A stretch of DNA of 64,000 nucleotides. Origin: Mycobacterium colombiense. GTDB taxonomy: Bacteria > Actinomycetota > Actinomycetes > Mycobacteriales > Mycobacteriaceae. The notes beneath the pieces were generated by a model that had not been told where the DNA came from, did no database searches, and saw nothing but the letters and a program-made list of their open reading frames with translations. Position 1 is the first letter of the stretch. Each line of letters starts with the position of its first letter. The stretch lies in contig NZ_QMEU01000021.1 of assembly GCF_003284975.1 (NCBI RefSeq), forward strand, positions 1 to 64,000. Reading direction: 5' to 3'. Positions 1 through 9,246 of this stretch are shown here, in pieces. Made by a program: the position numbers and the translations under genes.

Positions 1-1438
1 CGACGACGCGGCCGCCGGTGGCCACGATCACCGCATCCGGTGCGGACGCGACGACGTCGCCGGCCGAAACACTATGGCCCGGATGCACCTTGGCGTCGCT
101 CACCCTGAGCTCGTCGCACAGGTACCGCAGGAACGGCTGGTTTTCCGGGTGCAGCACCGAGGCCCACAGCAGCGCGCCACCCAGCTGCGCGCTGCTCTCG
201 AACAGTGTGACGCGGTGGCCGCGTTCGGCGGCGACGCGCGCGGCCTCCAGGCCCGCCGGCCCGCCGCCGATCACTACCACCCGTTTCGCGCGGCCGGCGC
301 GGGCCGCCGCCAATTGCCGTTCCTTGCCGGTGCGCGGATTGACCGCGCAATCGACCGAGAAGCGCTGTTCCATTGCGTCGATACAGTTTTCGCACGAGAT
401 GCACTTGCGGACCCGGTGCGCCTGGCCGGACGAGATCTTGCGCGGCAGGTCGGGGTCGGCCAGCAGCGGGCGTCCCATGGCGATGAAATCGGCACGGCCG
501 TCGGCCAGGATCCGTTCGGCGCGGACGGGGTCGTGAATGCGGCCGACGGCGATCACCGGCACGTCGACCACCTGCTTGACCGCAGCCGCCGCACCGACGT
601 TGAGCTCGTCGCCGTCATCGGCGCCGTTGACCATGCCGGTGACCAGCCGATCGATCACCCCGCCGCTGACGTGGAACGCGTCAACCCCGGCGGCGACGAG
701 TTCGGGTGCGAGCCGGGCGGTTTCGTAGATGGGCCGGCCGCCGGCGACGCGTTCGTACCCGGAGATGCGCAGCGTGATCGGCAGGGCGTCGCCGATCTCG
801 GAGCGGATCGCGGCCAGCGCCTCGAGCACCACCCGCACCCGGCCGCGCGGCGAGTCACCGCGGTACTCGTCGGTGCGCCGATTGCGTTGCGGCGTCAGGA
901 AGGAGCCCAGCAGCATGTAGCCGTGCGCGGCGTGCAGCTCGATGCCGTCGTAGCCGGCCTCGACGGCGCGCCGGGCCGCGGCCTTGAACAGATCGAACAC
1001 CTCGGTCAGTTGCCGCGCGCTGATCTCGGCCGACGGGCGCCCGGTGAGGTAGGACGGGATCACCGACGGGCCCAGCGACTCGACACCGAAGATCTCCGGC
1101 CCCAGGCCGTCGGGCCCGGCGTGCACGATCTGGGGCTGGATCTTGGCGCCGTGCTCGTGCACCGCCTCTACCAGCGCCCGATGCGCGCCAACGGCATCAT
1201 CGGTGGACAGATGCAAGCCGCCGGGAGTCTCGGGGTGGTGGTGGTCAACCCCGGTGGCGCCCAACGTGATCAGCCCGACCCCGCCGCGGGCGCGGGCCGC
1301 GAAGTAGTCGCGGGTGCGCTGCGACGGCAGCCCGTCCGGGGTGCCGTACATCGTCTCCATCGGAGACATGACCAGGCGGTTGCGCACGCTCATGGCGCCG
1401 ATGCGTCCCGGCGCCATGAGGTGGCCGAAGCCGGTCAC
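1..1438 (-). CDS. Old Yellow Enzyme/FadH-type NADH:flavin oxidoreductase (partial, 3' end outside window)
   Basis: Only the first 479 residues are present; the family is usually about 650 residues. The N-terminal part is an FMN-binding TIM barrel. It is followed by an iron-sulfur cysteine cluster (C-x2-C-x2-C-x11-C at about residues 346, 349, 352 and 364) and a second Rossmann domain with GGGPAG for FAD. This is the domain order of 2,4-dienoyl-CoA reductase and related enoate reductases. I start at the GTG at 1438; an in-frame ATG lies at 1417. It sits 23 bases after adhB on the same strand. NDMA-dependent alcohol dehydrogenases and some FadH/OYE proteins are known partners of the mycofactocin redox system, so a mycofactocin-linked role is plausible but inferred. 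The substrate is unknown. Confidence 0.85.
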   Translation of the reverse strand, partial: MTGFGHLMAPGRIGAMSVRNRLVMSPMETMYGTPDGLPSQRTRDYFAARARGGVGLITLGATGVDHHHPETPGGLHLSTDDAVGAHRALVEAVHEHGAKIQPQIVHAGPDGLGPEIFGVESLGPSVIPSYLTGRPSAEISARQLTEVFDLFKAAARRAVEAGYDGIELHAAHGYMLLGSFLTPQRNRRTDEYRGDSPRGRVRVVLEALAAIRSEIGDALPITLRISGYERVAGGRPIYETARLAPELVAAGVDAFHVSGGVIDRLVTGMVNGADDGDELNVGAAAAVKQVVDVPVIAVGRIHDPVRAERILADGRADFIAMGRPLLADPDLPRKISSGQAHRVRKCISCENCIDAMEQRFSVDCAVNPRTGKERQLAAARAGRAKRVVVIGGGPAGLEAARVAAERGHRVTLFESSAQLGGALLWASVLHPENQPFLRYLCDELRVSDAKVHPGHSVSAGDVVASAPDAVIVATGGRVV

Positions 1439-1461
1439 TGAGCGGACGCGGCTGACAAGTT

Positions 1462-2589
1462 TTACCGGTCGGCGTCGGTGAACCGGATGACGCCGCGAAT
1501 GTTCTTGCCGTCCAGCATGTCCTGGTAGCCGTCGTTAATCTGCTCCAGCTTGTACTGGCGGGTGATCATGTCGTCCAGGTTCAGCTTGCCGGCCTTATAC
1601 ATCGACAGCAGCTGCGGGATGTCGTACTGCGGGTTGCCGCCACCGAAGATGGTGCCCTGCAGGTTCTTCTGCATCAGGGTCAGCATCGCCAGGTTCAGGT
1701 TGACGTTGGTGTCCAGCAGGCTGCCGATGGCGGTCAGCACGCAGGTGCCACCCTTCTGGGTGATGTTGAGGTAGTTGTCGACGTCGGCGCCCTGCAGCTC
1801 GCCCACGGTGACCACGACCTTGTGGGCCATCAGGCCGTAGGTGACCTCGGCCATGCCCGCCATCGCCGCGAAGATGTCGGGGTAGACGTGGGTGGCGCCG
1901 AACTTCAGCGCCTGGTCGCGCTTCCACTCGACCGGGTCGATCGCGAAGATGTAGCGGGCGCCGGCGTTGACGGCTCCCTGCAGCGCCGCCATGCCGACCC
2001 CCCCGACGCCGACGATGGCGACGTCCTGGCCCGGGCGGATGTCAGCGGTGCGGACCGATGAGCCGTAGCCGGTGGTGACGCCGCAGCCGACCAGCGCGGC
2101 GACCTCGAACGGGACCGACGGGTCGATCTTCACCACCGAGCTGCGGTGCACGACCATGTAGGGGGAGAACGTTCCCAGCAGCGTCATGGGGTAGACGTTC
2201 TGGCCGCGGGCCTGGATGCGGAAGGTGCCGTCGGACACCGCGGCGCCGCCCAGCAGGCCGGCTCCCAGGTCGCAGAGGTTGCGCATGCCGGCCTGACAGG
2301 TCGGACACTGCCCACACGACGGGATGAACGACAGCACGACGTGGTCACCCGGGGCGATGTCGTCCACGCCGGGACCGACCTCGGTGACGATGCCCGCGCC
2401 CTCGTGGCCGCCGAGCACCGGGAAACCGGCCATCGGGATGCCCCCGGTGACCAGGTGATGGTCGGAGTGGCACATGCCCGCCGCTTCCATCTGGATCTTG
2501 ACCTCATGCGCTTGCGGGTCGCCGATCTCGATTTCCTCGATAGACCAGGGCTGGTTGAACTCCCAGATCAGTGCGCCTTTTGTCTTCAC
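1462..2589 (-). CDS. adhB: NDMA-dependent zinc alcohol dehydrogenase AdhB
   Basis: This 375-residue MDR-family dehydrogenase has the same length as M. tuberculosis AdhB (Rv0761c). Catalytic-zinc residues lie in MCHSDHH and GGHEGAG. The structural-zinc cysteines are in CGQCPTCQAGMRNLC, and the NAD-binding glycines are in GVGGVGMA. Members of this subfamily hold nicotinamide tightly and pass electrons to an external acceptor: NDMA in vitro and probably mycofactocin in the cell. The start is a GTG at 2589 after GGTCAGGACC. A 144-base gap separates it from the upstream SnoaL-like gene, so it may have its own promoter as well as readthrough from the cyp51 operon. The alcohol substrate is not evident. 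Confidence 0.93.
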   Translation of the reverse strand: MKTKGALIWEFNQPWSIEEIEIGDPQAHEVKIQMEAAGMCHSDHHLVTGGIPMAGFPVLGGHEGAGIVTEVGPGVDDIAPGDHVVLSFIPSCGQCPTCQAGMRNLCDLGAGLLGGAAVSDGTFRIQARGQNVYPMTLLGTFSPYMVVHRSSVVKIDPSVPFEVAALVGCGVTTGYGSSVRTADIRPGQDVAIVGVGGVGMAALQGAVNAGARYIFAIDPVEWKRDQALKFGATHVYPDIFAAMAGMAEVTYGLMAHKVVVTVGELQGADVDNYLNITQKGGTCVLTAIGSLLDTNVNLNLAMLTLMQKNLQGTIFGGGNPQYDIPQLLSMYKAGKLNLDDMITRQYKLEQINDGYQDMLDGKNIRGVIRFTDADR

Positions 2590-2733
2590 GATGGTCCTGA
2601 CCCCATTTCGCCTTTGAATTGATCAGAGCTGACCGGCCCCTTCATGCCGGCCAGCTAGGTGACGAGTGCCACAGGCACCCTTGTCGCGTCAGCATAGCGC
2701 GTGCAACAAATCAAATGCTTGGTTGGCTCCCCC

Positions 2734-3506
<773 letters not shown>

Positions 3507-4862
3507 TTACGCGCTCCGTTTGCGGTAGCGCACTTTGGCCGGGCGCGCGAGCTGCACCACCATCTTGGAGTGATCGTTGTGGTAGCTGTCTGCCGGCTGG
3601 GCCATCTCAAACTGATACTCGCGCAACAGCACCGAGAAGATCGCCTTGATCTGCATCTGGGCGAACGCGGCGCCGACGCAGCGGTGCCGGCCCGCGCCGA
3701 AGGGAATCCAGGTCCACCGGTTGACGATGTCGGCCTGCTCGGGCTTGTTGTAGCGGTCGGGCTTGAACGCGTCGGGGTCGGGAAAGTCCTCGGGGATCCG
3801 GTTAGAGATCGCCGGGGAGGCCGCGACGTAATCACCGGCGTGAATGGGAAAGCCCTCGACCTCGAACTCACCCTTGGCGACGCGCATCAGGATGATCAGC
3901 GGCGGGTGCAGGCGCAAGGTTTCCTTGACCACGTTGTCCAGCTTCGGAATCGAGCGCAGCGCATGGAAACTCACCTCCTGACCGTCGGCGTAGAGCTCCT
4001 CGAGCTCGGCTAGCACCTCGGCGTACACCTCGGGATGGCGGATCAACTCGATCAGCGTCCACGCCGAGGTTCCCGAACTGGTGTGGTGCCCGGCGAACAT
4101 CAGCGAGATGAACATCCCGGTGACCTCGTCGGCGGAGAACCGGGGCCGGCCGTCCTCGTCCTTGATCGAGACCAGCACGTCGAGCATGTCACGGTCGGCC
4201 TTGTCCTTGGGTGGATTGGCCAGCCGCTGATCCATGATTTCTTGCACCAGCGCAACCAGTTTCACGCGCGCCTCGTCGCGGCGCCGGAAGCTGTCGATCG
4301 GCAGGTAGGGGTCGACGTAGCACAGCGGGTCGGTGCCGCGTTCCAGCTCGTGGTAGTACTCGGCGAACCGGTGGTCGAGCTGCTCACGAAACTTCAGCCC
4401 GATCAGACACGCGGTCGAGGTGTAGATGGTCAGCTCGGCGAAGAAGTCGAGCAGCTCGACCTCGCCCTCCTCGCCCCAGTCGGCAATCATCTTCTTGACT
4501 TCGCCCTCGATGGTGGCCGCGTGCCCCTTCATCTGCTCGCCGCGCAGCGCCGAGTTGTGCAGCATCTCCTTGCGCCGCTCGGGGCTGGCGTCGAACACCA
4601 CGCCCTTGCCGAAGATCGGCGTCATGAACGGATACGCCTCAGCCTGGTCGAGGTCCTCGTCGGCGGAGCGGAAGAAGAACTCGTTGGCGCCCGCACCGGA
4701 GAGCAGGATGACGTGCTTGTCGACCAGTTGGAACCAGCCGACGTCCCCGCACTCCTCGCGGACGCGCTTCATCAAACCGATTGGGTCGGTGCGGAATTCC
4801 TCGAGGTGGCCGTGCTCTTCCTCGCCGCCGGAGACCCGGGGCACCGTAGCTGTTGAAGTCAT
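3507..4862 (-). CDS. cyp51: Sterol 14-alpha-demethylase CYP51
   Basis: This 451-residue P450 has the same length as M. tuberculosis CYP51 and is closely similar along its whole length. The I-helix is AGHHTSSGTS, the ExxR helix is KETLRLHPP, and the haem-cysteine loop is FGAGRHRCVG. The variable BC region includes FMTPIFGKGVVFDASPERR. CYP51 removes the 14-alpha methyl group of sterols such as lanosterol and is the classical azole target. Its natural role in mycobacteria, which do not make sterols de novo, is unsettled. The start overlaps the upstream SDR stop as ATGA, and the ferredoxin follows after 12 bases. It is soluble, without the membrane anchor of eukaryotic CYP51. Confidence 0.97.
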   Translation of the reverse strand: MTSTATVPRVSGGEEEHGHLEEFRTDPIGLMKRVREECGDVGWFQLVDKHVILLSGAGANEFFFRSADEDLDQAEAYPFMTPIFGKGVVFDASPERRKEMLHNSALRGEQMKGHAATIEGEVKKMIADWGEEGEVELLDFFAELTIYTSTACLIGLKFREQLDHRFAEYYHELERGTDPLCYVDPYLPIDSFRRRDEARVKLVALVQEIMDQRLANPPKDKADRDMLDVLVSIKDEDGRPRFSADEVTGMFISLMFAGHHTSSGTSAWTLIELIRHPEVYAEVLAELEELYADGQEVSFHALRSIPKLDNVVKETLRLHPPLIILMRVAKGEFEVEGFPIHAGDYVAASPAISNRIPEDFPDPDAFKPDRYNKPEQADIVNRWTWIPFGAGRHRCVGAAFAQMQIKAIFSVLLREYQFEMAQPADSYHNDHSKMVVQLARPAKVRYRKRSA

Positions 4863-5683
4863 GACGGCATCCCCTCTTCGCCGAGTGCGAGTTTCTGGCG
4901 GTCTTTGTTGTCGGCCAGCGGTGCTTCGGGCTGAAGCTCCATGTTGGCGATGAAGCCGCCGCGCGGCGTCTCGGCGACGAACGTGATGGCGCGTCCCAAG
5001 TCCGCCGCGCGCAGGAAGTAGTCATGGCGGGCCTGGCCCCACTTGGCCCAGTCCTCCAGCGCCGGCCCGATCTTCTCGGCCGGCAGGCTCCAGCCCATCG
5101 ACGTCTTCGTGGGGCCGGGGTGCACGATCGAGGCGCGTACGCCGGTGCCCTCGAGTTCCATCTGCAAGTTGGTGACCATCGCGACCAGCGCGGCCTTGGC
5201 CGCGCCGTAGGCGCCCATGTGCGGGCGTTGACGCAGGGCGACGTCGGATCCGACGAAGATCAGGTCGCCGCGCTGGCGCTCGAGCATGCCGGGCAGCACC
5301 GCGGTGGCCAACCGGTTGGCGCCGACCAGGTGGATCTGCAGCTGCGATTCGAATTCGTCGGTAGTGATCTCGGCAAGCTTGCCGAAGTAGGTGTCGCCCG
5401 CTCCGGCCACCAGCACCTCGATGTCGCCGAGCGCGTCGGTCGACTGTGCCACAAAGGATTTCACCGAGTTCGGGTCGGTGACGTCCAGGTGGAATCCCAC
5501 CGCTTCGCCGCCGTCGGCGTTGATCTTCCCGACGATGTCGTCGAGCTTCTCCACCCGGCGGGCGCCCAGCGCGACCGGGAAGCCGTGCGCCGCGAGCTCG
5601 ATGGCGGTGGCCTCTCCGATGCCGGAGGAAGCGCCGGCCACGATCGCGGGCCGGCGTTCGGGCAAGGGTTCAAAGCGGGGCAT
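4859..5683 (-). CDS. Short-chain dehydrogenase/reductase, Rv0765c-type
   Basis: The 274-residue SDR has the nucleotide-binding GASSGIGEA near residue 18, a central AGAGDT segment where NNAG is usual, FVGSDVA around the catalytic serine, and YGAAK as the YxxxK pair. It is translationally linked on both sides. The cyp123 stop abuts its ATG directly (TGAATG), and its own stop overlaps the cyp51 start as ATGA. Placement between two P450 genes suggests oxidation of an alcohol or reduction of a ketone made by one of them. The substrate cannot be read from sequence. The AGAG replacement of NNAG makes it a divergent member. Confidence 0.88.
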   Translation of the reverse strand: MPRFEPLPERRPAIVAGASSGIGEATAIELAAHGFPVALGARRVEKLDDIVGKINADGGEAVGFHLDVTDPNSVKSFVAQSTDALGDIEVLVAGAGDTYFGKLAEITTDEFESQLQIHLVGANRLATAVLPGMLERQRGDLIFVGSDVALRQRPHMGAYGAAKAALVAMVTNLQMELEGTGVRASIVHPGPTKTSMGWSLPAEKIGPALEDWAKWGQARHDYFLRAADLGRAITFVAETPRGGFIANMELQPEAPLADNKDRQKLALGEEGMPS

Positions 5684-6901
5684 TCAGCGGACCTCCACGC
5701 TCATTGGTAGGTGAGCGAATCCGCGGACATTGCTCGAGTGGACGCGGACGGCGTTGGCCTCGTCGACCTCGTAGCCGCGGATTCGCTTGAACAACTCGGT
5801 GAGCGCAACCCGGGCTTCCATCCGCGCTAGATGCGCGCCCAGGCAAAAGTGTGCGCCGCTACCGAAACTCAATAGTTTGGGCCCGATTTCGCGTCCGACG
5901 AGGTAGTCGTCAGGGTTGTCGAAGACTCGCTCGTCGCGGTGCCCGGACCCGGGCAACAGCAACAGGACGTCGCCCTCGGGAATGGTGGTGTCATACAAGG
6001 TGAGCTCCCCGGACACGGTACGAGCCAAGATCTGGCTGGAGGTGTCGTAGCGCAGGGTCTCCTCGACCCACAGCGGCACCCGCGTCAGGTCTTCGTAGAC
6101 CGGCGTCAGTTGATCCGGGTTCTTGTGACCCCAAAATGCGGCATTGGCAAGCAGTTTGGTGGTGGTCTCGTTGCCGGCGATCACCATCAGGAACATGAAG
6201 CCGAGGACCTCGTCGTCGGTGAGCCGGTCGCCGTCGATCTCGGCCTCCAGCAGCGCGGAGGTCAGATCGTCGGTCAGCTGCTCGCGCCGCTCGGCCACCA
6301 TCTGCTGGTAGTAGACGATCAGGTTGAGGGAGGCCTCGACGGCCTCCGGCGGCACGTCGGTGACGCCCTCCTCGCGGTGCATCACCCCGTCGGCCCAGGC
6401 CCGGACCTGATCCCGATCCGGCTCGGGGACACCCATCAATTCGGAGATGACGTCCATTGGCAGCTTGCCGGCGAACTCGTCGACGTAGTCGACGGTGCCG
6501 CCTTGCGCCTTTTCCATCATGGTGTCGAGATGCTGCGTCGCGATCTCGGTGACCCGCGGCTCGAGTTCGCGAATCCGCCTGGGCGTGAATCCCTTTGAGA
6601 CCAGGGTGCGCAGCCGCAGGTGGGCGGGATCGTCCATCGCCAGAAACGACATCGTCTTGCTCGCGTGCGGGCCGCGCGAGGCGGGGTCCAGCGAGACGCC
6701 GTACTTGTTGGAAAGCGTTGTGCTGTTGCGGAATCCCTGCAGCACGTCCCGGTGGCGCGACAACGCCCAGAACTTCAGCTCGTCGTTGCGATACAGCGGG
6801 GCCTCGTCGCGAAGCCGCTGGTAGTACGGGTACGGATCTTCGTGGAAGTCGTAGTCGTAGGGGTCGAGGACCAACTCGTGGTCGCCCACATGGACGGTCA
6901 T
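5684..6901 (-). CDS. cyp123: Cytochrome P450 CYP123
   Basis: This 405-residue bacterial P450 corresponds to M. tuberculosis Rv0766c. The I-helix is VIAGNETTTK, with the acid-threonine oxygen-activation pair. The ExxR helix is WVEETLRYDT and the haem-binding loop is SFGSGAHFCLGAH. It directly follows the TetR gene (TAAATG junction) and directly precedes the SDR, so all are probably one transcript. The physiological substrate of CYP123 is not known to me. It probably shares the downstream 3Fe-4S ferredoxin with CYP51. Expression should depend on the TetR-controlled promoter at about 7531-7549. Confidence 0.94.
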   Translation of the reverse strand: MTVHVGDHELVLDPYDYDFHEDPYPYYQRLRDEAPLYRNDELKFWALSRHRDVLQGFRNSTTLSNKYGVSLDPASRGPHASKTMSFLAMDDPAHLRLRTLVSKGFTPRRIRELEPRVTEIATQHLDTMMEKAQGGTVDYVDEFAGKLPMDVISELMGVPEPDRDQVRAWADGVMHREEGVTDVPPEAVEASLNLIVYYQQMVAERREQLTDDLTSALLEAEIDGDRLTDDEVLGFMFLMVIAGNETTTKLLANAAFWGHKNPDQLTPVYEDLTRVPLWVEETLRYDTSSQILARTVSGELTLYDTTIPEGDVLLLLPGSGHRDERVFDNPDDYLVGREIGPKLLSFGSGAHFCLGAHLARMEARVALTELFKRIRGYEVDEANAVRVHSSNVRGFAHLPMSVEVR

Positions 6902-7537
6902 TTAGGTTCTTGTCTCCTGGTTTGTCTCGCCGGGGCCGGACAAGATCAGATTCACCACATAGGCCAATTGGTCAGCGATCTGGTGATAGGTGAACTGGCC
7001 ACTGGCCGCCTGCACCAGTGCGCCGAAGAACATCATTTCGAGCGCGGCCACCGTGTTCGGGTCGGCCCCGGGGCCGATGGCCGTCGCGATGCGGCGGTGG
7101 ATCTCGGCGCCGATGCGGTCGCGCACCGCACCCACCGCGGGATCGGTCCCGCCGCCGAGCAAGGCCGTCGTGCATGCGGCGCCGACCTCGGGCTCGTCGG
7201 CAACCACCAGCGCCAGGTGGCGCAACACCTTGTCCACCCGGACCGGCATCGGGTCGTTGACGTCGGTGAAGAACGGGACCTGGCGTACCAGGTCCAGATA
7301 GACCTCGGCGATCAGGTGATTCTTTGAAGAGAAGTAGGTGTACGCGGTCGCCGGTGCGACCTTGGCCCGCGCCGCGACCGCGCGCACCGTCAGGTCGGCG
7401 TAGGACTTCTCGCGCAGGGTTTCGATGCCCGCCGCGAGCACCTTGCGGAAGGTCTCCTCCTGGCGACGGTTGCGCGCCGGCTGGCCGGCCTGGCGGTCGC
7501 CGCCGGAGGTGATCGTCACCAGTGCATCGCTGGACAC
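6902..7537 (-). CDS. TetR-family regulator leading the cyp123-cyp51 operon
   Basis: The 211-residue protein has an N-terminal helix-turn-helix (TVRAVAARAKVAPATAYTYF at about residues 47-66) and a helical ligand domain. The GTG start at 7537 is favoured because a TAGCTT box lies exactly six bases upstream, the spacing of leaderless mycobacterial transcripts. A palindrome, TGGACA-CA-TGTCCA, spans this start at 7531-7544, and a matching site lies in front of aldA. The protein probably represses its own operon and the divergent aldA operon until a lipid- or alcohol-derived ligand binds. It corresponds to Rv0767c. The ligand is unknown. Confidence 0.92.
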   Translation of the reverse strand: MSSDALVTITSGGDRQAGQPARNRRQEETFRKVLAAGIETLREKSYADLTVRAVAARAKVAPATAYTYFSSKNHLIAEVYLDLVRQVPFFTDVNDPMPVRVDKVLRHLALVVADEPEVGAACTTALLGGGTDPAVGAVRDRIGAEIHRRIATAIGPGADPNTVAALEMMFFGALVQAASGQFTYHQIADQLAYVVNLILSGPGETNQETRT

Positions 7538-7544
7538 ATGTCCA
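7531..7544. promoter_or_regulatory. Palindromic candidate TetR operator at the TetR start
   Basis: TGGACA and TGTCCA are perfect inverted arms around a CA spacer. The site covers the GTG start of the TetR gene and the bases just after its -10 box. Its core GGACAnnTGTCC recurs at 7690-7701 before aldA. Two copies of one palindrome on opposite sides of a divergent promoter region fit autoregulation plus control of the neighbour. Binding is inferred. Confidence 0.6.
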
Positions 7545-7549
7545 AGCTA
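7544..7549 (-). promoter_or_regulatory. -10 box of the TetR-cyp123-cyp51 operon
   Basis: TAGCTT on the minus strand fits TANNNT and ends six bases before the GTG at 7537, so the transcript would begin at or next to the start codon. It adjoins the 7531-7544 palindrome, so a bound repressor would block transcription. Confidence 0.5.
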
Positions 7550-7689
7550 GAGGATCGGATCGTCACGAGGCAACCCCGTGGCGCAAATATGCAGCTCAAA
7601 GCCTCTTTACGCGCACCGTCCGAGCGATGCGCGAGATCGGCTCTTGCACCGCTGGCGGCCCGGCGGCTATGGTTCGATCGGGCAATATC

Positions 7690-7709
7690 GGACAACTGTC
7701 CACTAGATT
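7690..7709 (+). promoter_or_regulatory. aldA promoter: palindromic operator plus -10 box
   Basis: GGACA-AC-TGTCC at 7690-7701 is a perfect inverted repeat sharing the GGACAnnTGTCC core with the site at 7531-7544. TAGATT at 7704-7709 follows and fits a -10 box. The operator would occupy the spacer between -35 and -10. The leader from here to the aldA ATG at 7748 is about 30 bases and ends in a GGGAG ribosome site. Confidence 0.55.
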
Positions 7710-7747
7710 GGCGTGCCGGGTTGGCCGCACACAGACGGGAGCGGGAC

Positions 7748-9217
7748 ATGGCTTTGTTGGCCGACGGCGTGAGTGAACTGTTCATCGACGGCAAGCTGTC
7801 GGCCGGCAGCGCCGGCAACTTCGCCACGGTGAACCCGGCGACCGAGGAAGTGCTGGGCGTCGCCGCAAACGCGGACGCCACCGACATGGACCGCGCGATC
7901 GACGCCGCGCGGCGCGCCTTCGACGAGACCGACTGGTTCCGCAACACCGAATTGCGGGTGCGCTGCATCCGGCAGCTGCGCGACGCGATGCGCGACCACA
8001 TCGAAGAGTTGCGCGACATCACCATCGCCGAGGTCGGCGCCCCGCGGATGCTCACCTCGGCCGCGCAACTGGAGGGACCGGTCGGTGACCTGAGCTTCGC
8101 CGCCGACACCGCCGAGTCCTACGAGTGGAACCAAGACCTCGGCCAGGCGTCGCCGATGGGCATCCCGACCCGGCGCACGATCGCGCGCGAAGCCGTCGGC
8201 GTCGTCGGCGCCATCACGCCGTGGAACTTCCCGCACCAGATCAACCTCGCCAAACTCGGGCCCGCGCTGGCCGCCGGCAACACCGTGGTGCTCAAGCCCG
8301 CGCCGGACACGCCCTGGTGTGCCGCGGTGCTCGGTGAGATCATCGCCGAACACACCGACTTCCCGCCCGGAGTCGTCAACATCGTCACGTCCGACGACCA
8401 CCGGGTCGGCGCACTGCTCTCGAAAGACCCGCGGGTGGACATGGTTTCGTTCACCGGGTCGACCGCGACCGGCCGCAGCGTCATGAGCGACGCCGCCGCC
8501 ACCATCAAGCGGGTGTTCCTGGAGCTCGGCGGCAAGTCGGCGTTCGTCGTTCTCGAGGATGCCGACCTGGCCGGGGCGTGCTCGATGTCGGCGTTCACCG
8601 CGGCCATGCACGCCGGGCAGGGGTGCGCCATCACGACGCGGCTGGTGGTGCCGCGGGCCCGCTACGACGAAGCCGTCGCGATCGCGGCGGGCACCATGGG
8701 CTCGATCAAGCCCGGCGACCCCGACGACTCCGGAACCGTTTGCGGGCCGGTGATTTCGGCGCGACAGCGGGAGCGGGTGCAAAGCTACCTCGACCTAGCG
8801 ATCGCCGAGGGCGGGACGTTCGCCTGCGGCGGCGGTCGCCCGGCGGACAAGGACCGCGGCTTCTTCATCGAACCGACCGTGATCGCCGGCCTGACCAACG
8901 ACGCCCGGCCGGCCCGTGAGGAGATCTTCGGACCGGTGCTCACCGTGATCGCCTACGACGGCGAAGACGATGCGCTGCGCATCGCCAACGACTCGCCATA
9001 CGGCCTGTCCGGCACCGTGTTCAGCGCCGACCCCGAACGCGCTGCCGATTTCGCGTCCCGGATGCGGGTCGGCACCGTCAATGTCAACGGCGGTGTCTGG
9101 TACTCCGCCGACGCGCCGTTCGGCGGATACAAGCAATCCGGCAACGGACGCGAAATGGGTGTGGCCGGCTTCGAGGAATACCTGGAAGTCAAGACCATCG
9201 CCACCGCTGTGCAGTGA
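7748..9217 (+). CDS. aldA: NAD-dependent aldehyde dehydrogenase AldA
   Basis: This 489-residue ALDH matches Rv0768 in length. The cofactor/catalytic Asn is in TPWNFPHQ, the catalytic Glu in LELGGKSAF, and the catalytic Cys in GQGCAITTR. EEIFGPVL and FGGYKQSG are also standard. An open frame extends upstream to 7538, but the ATG at 7748 has a GGGAGCGGG ribosome site, gives the family length and leaves room for the divergent promoter. The enzyme oxidises aldehydes to acids and heads a four-gene operon with an SDR, a beta-hydroxyacid dehydrogenase and a carboxymuconolactone decarboxylase-like protein. Together these look like a catabolic route from an alcohol or aldehyde. Substrate unknown. Confidence 0.94.
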   Translation: MALLADGVSELFIDGKLSAGSAGNFATVNPATEEVLGVAANADATDMDRAIDAARRAFDETDWFRNTELRVRCIRQLRDAMRDHIEELRDITIAEVGAPRMLTSAAQLEGPVGDLSFAADTAESYEWNQDLGQASPMGIPTRRTIAREAVGVVGAITPWNFPHQINLAKLGPALAAGNTVVLKPAPDTPWCAAVLGEIIAEHTDFPPGVVNIVTSDDHRVGALLSKDPRVDMVSFTGSTATGRSVMSDAAATIKRVFLELGGKSAFVVLEDADLAGACSMSAFTAAMHAGQGCAITTRLVVPRARYDEAVAIAAGTMGSIKPGDPDDSGTVCGPVISARQRERVQSYLDLAIAEGGTFACGGGRPADKDRGFFIEPTVIAGLTNDARPAREEIFGPVLTVIAYDGEDDALRIANDSPYGLSGTVFSADPERAADFASRMRVGTVNVNGGVWYSADAPFGGYKQSGNGREMGVAGFEEYLEVKTIATAVQ

Positions 9218-9246
9218 CCGCGCCACCAGGCGACCGAAAGGAAAAC

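Noticed and set aside
74-1441. 455-residue plus-strand open frame
   Set aside because: It lies antisense to the OYE/FadH-type gene, is rich in Arg, Asp and Gly, and shows no domain. The minus-strand frame carries FMN, FeS and FAD motifs.
7538-7747. 70-residue N-terminal extension of AldA
   Set aside because: It contains the divergent promoter and palindromes. The ATG at 7748 has a ribosome site and gives 489 residues, as in Rv0768.
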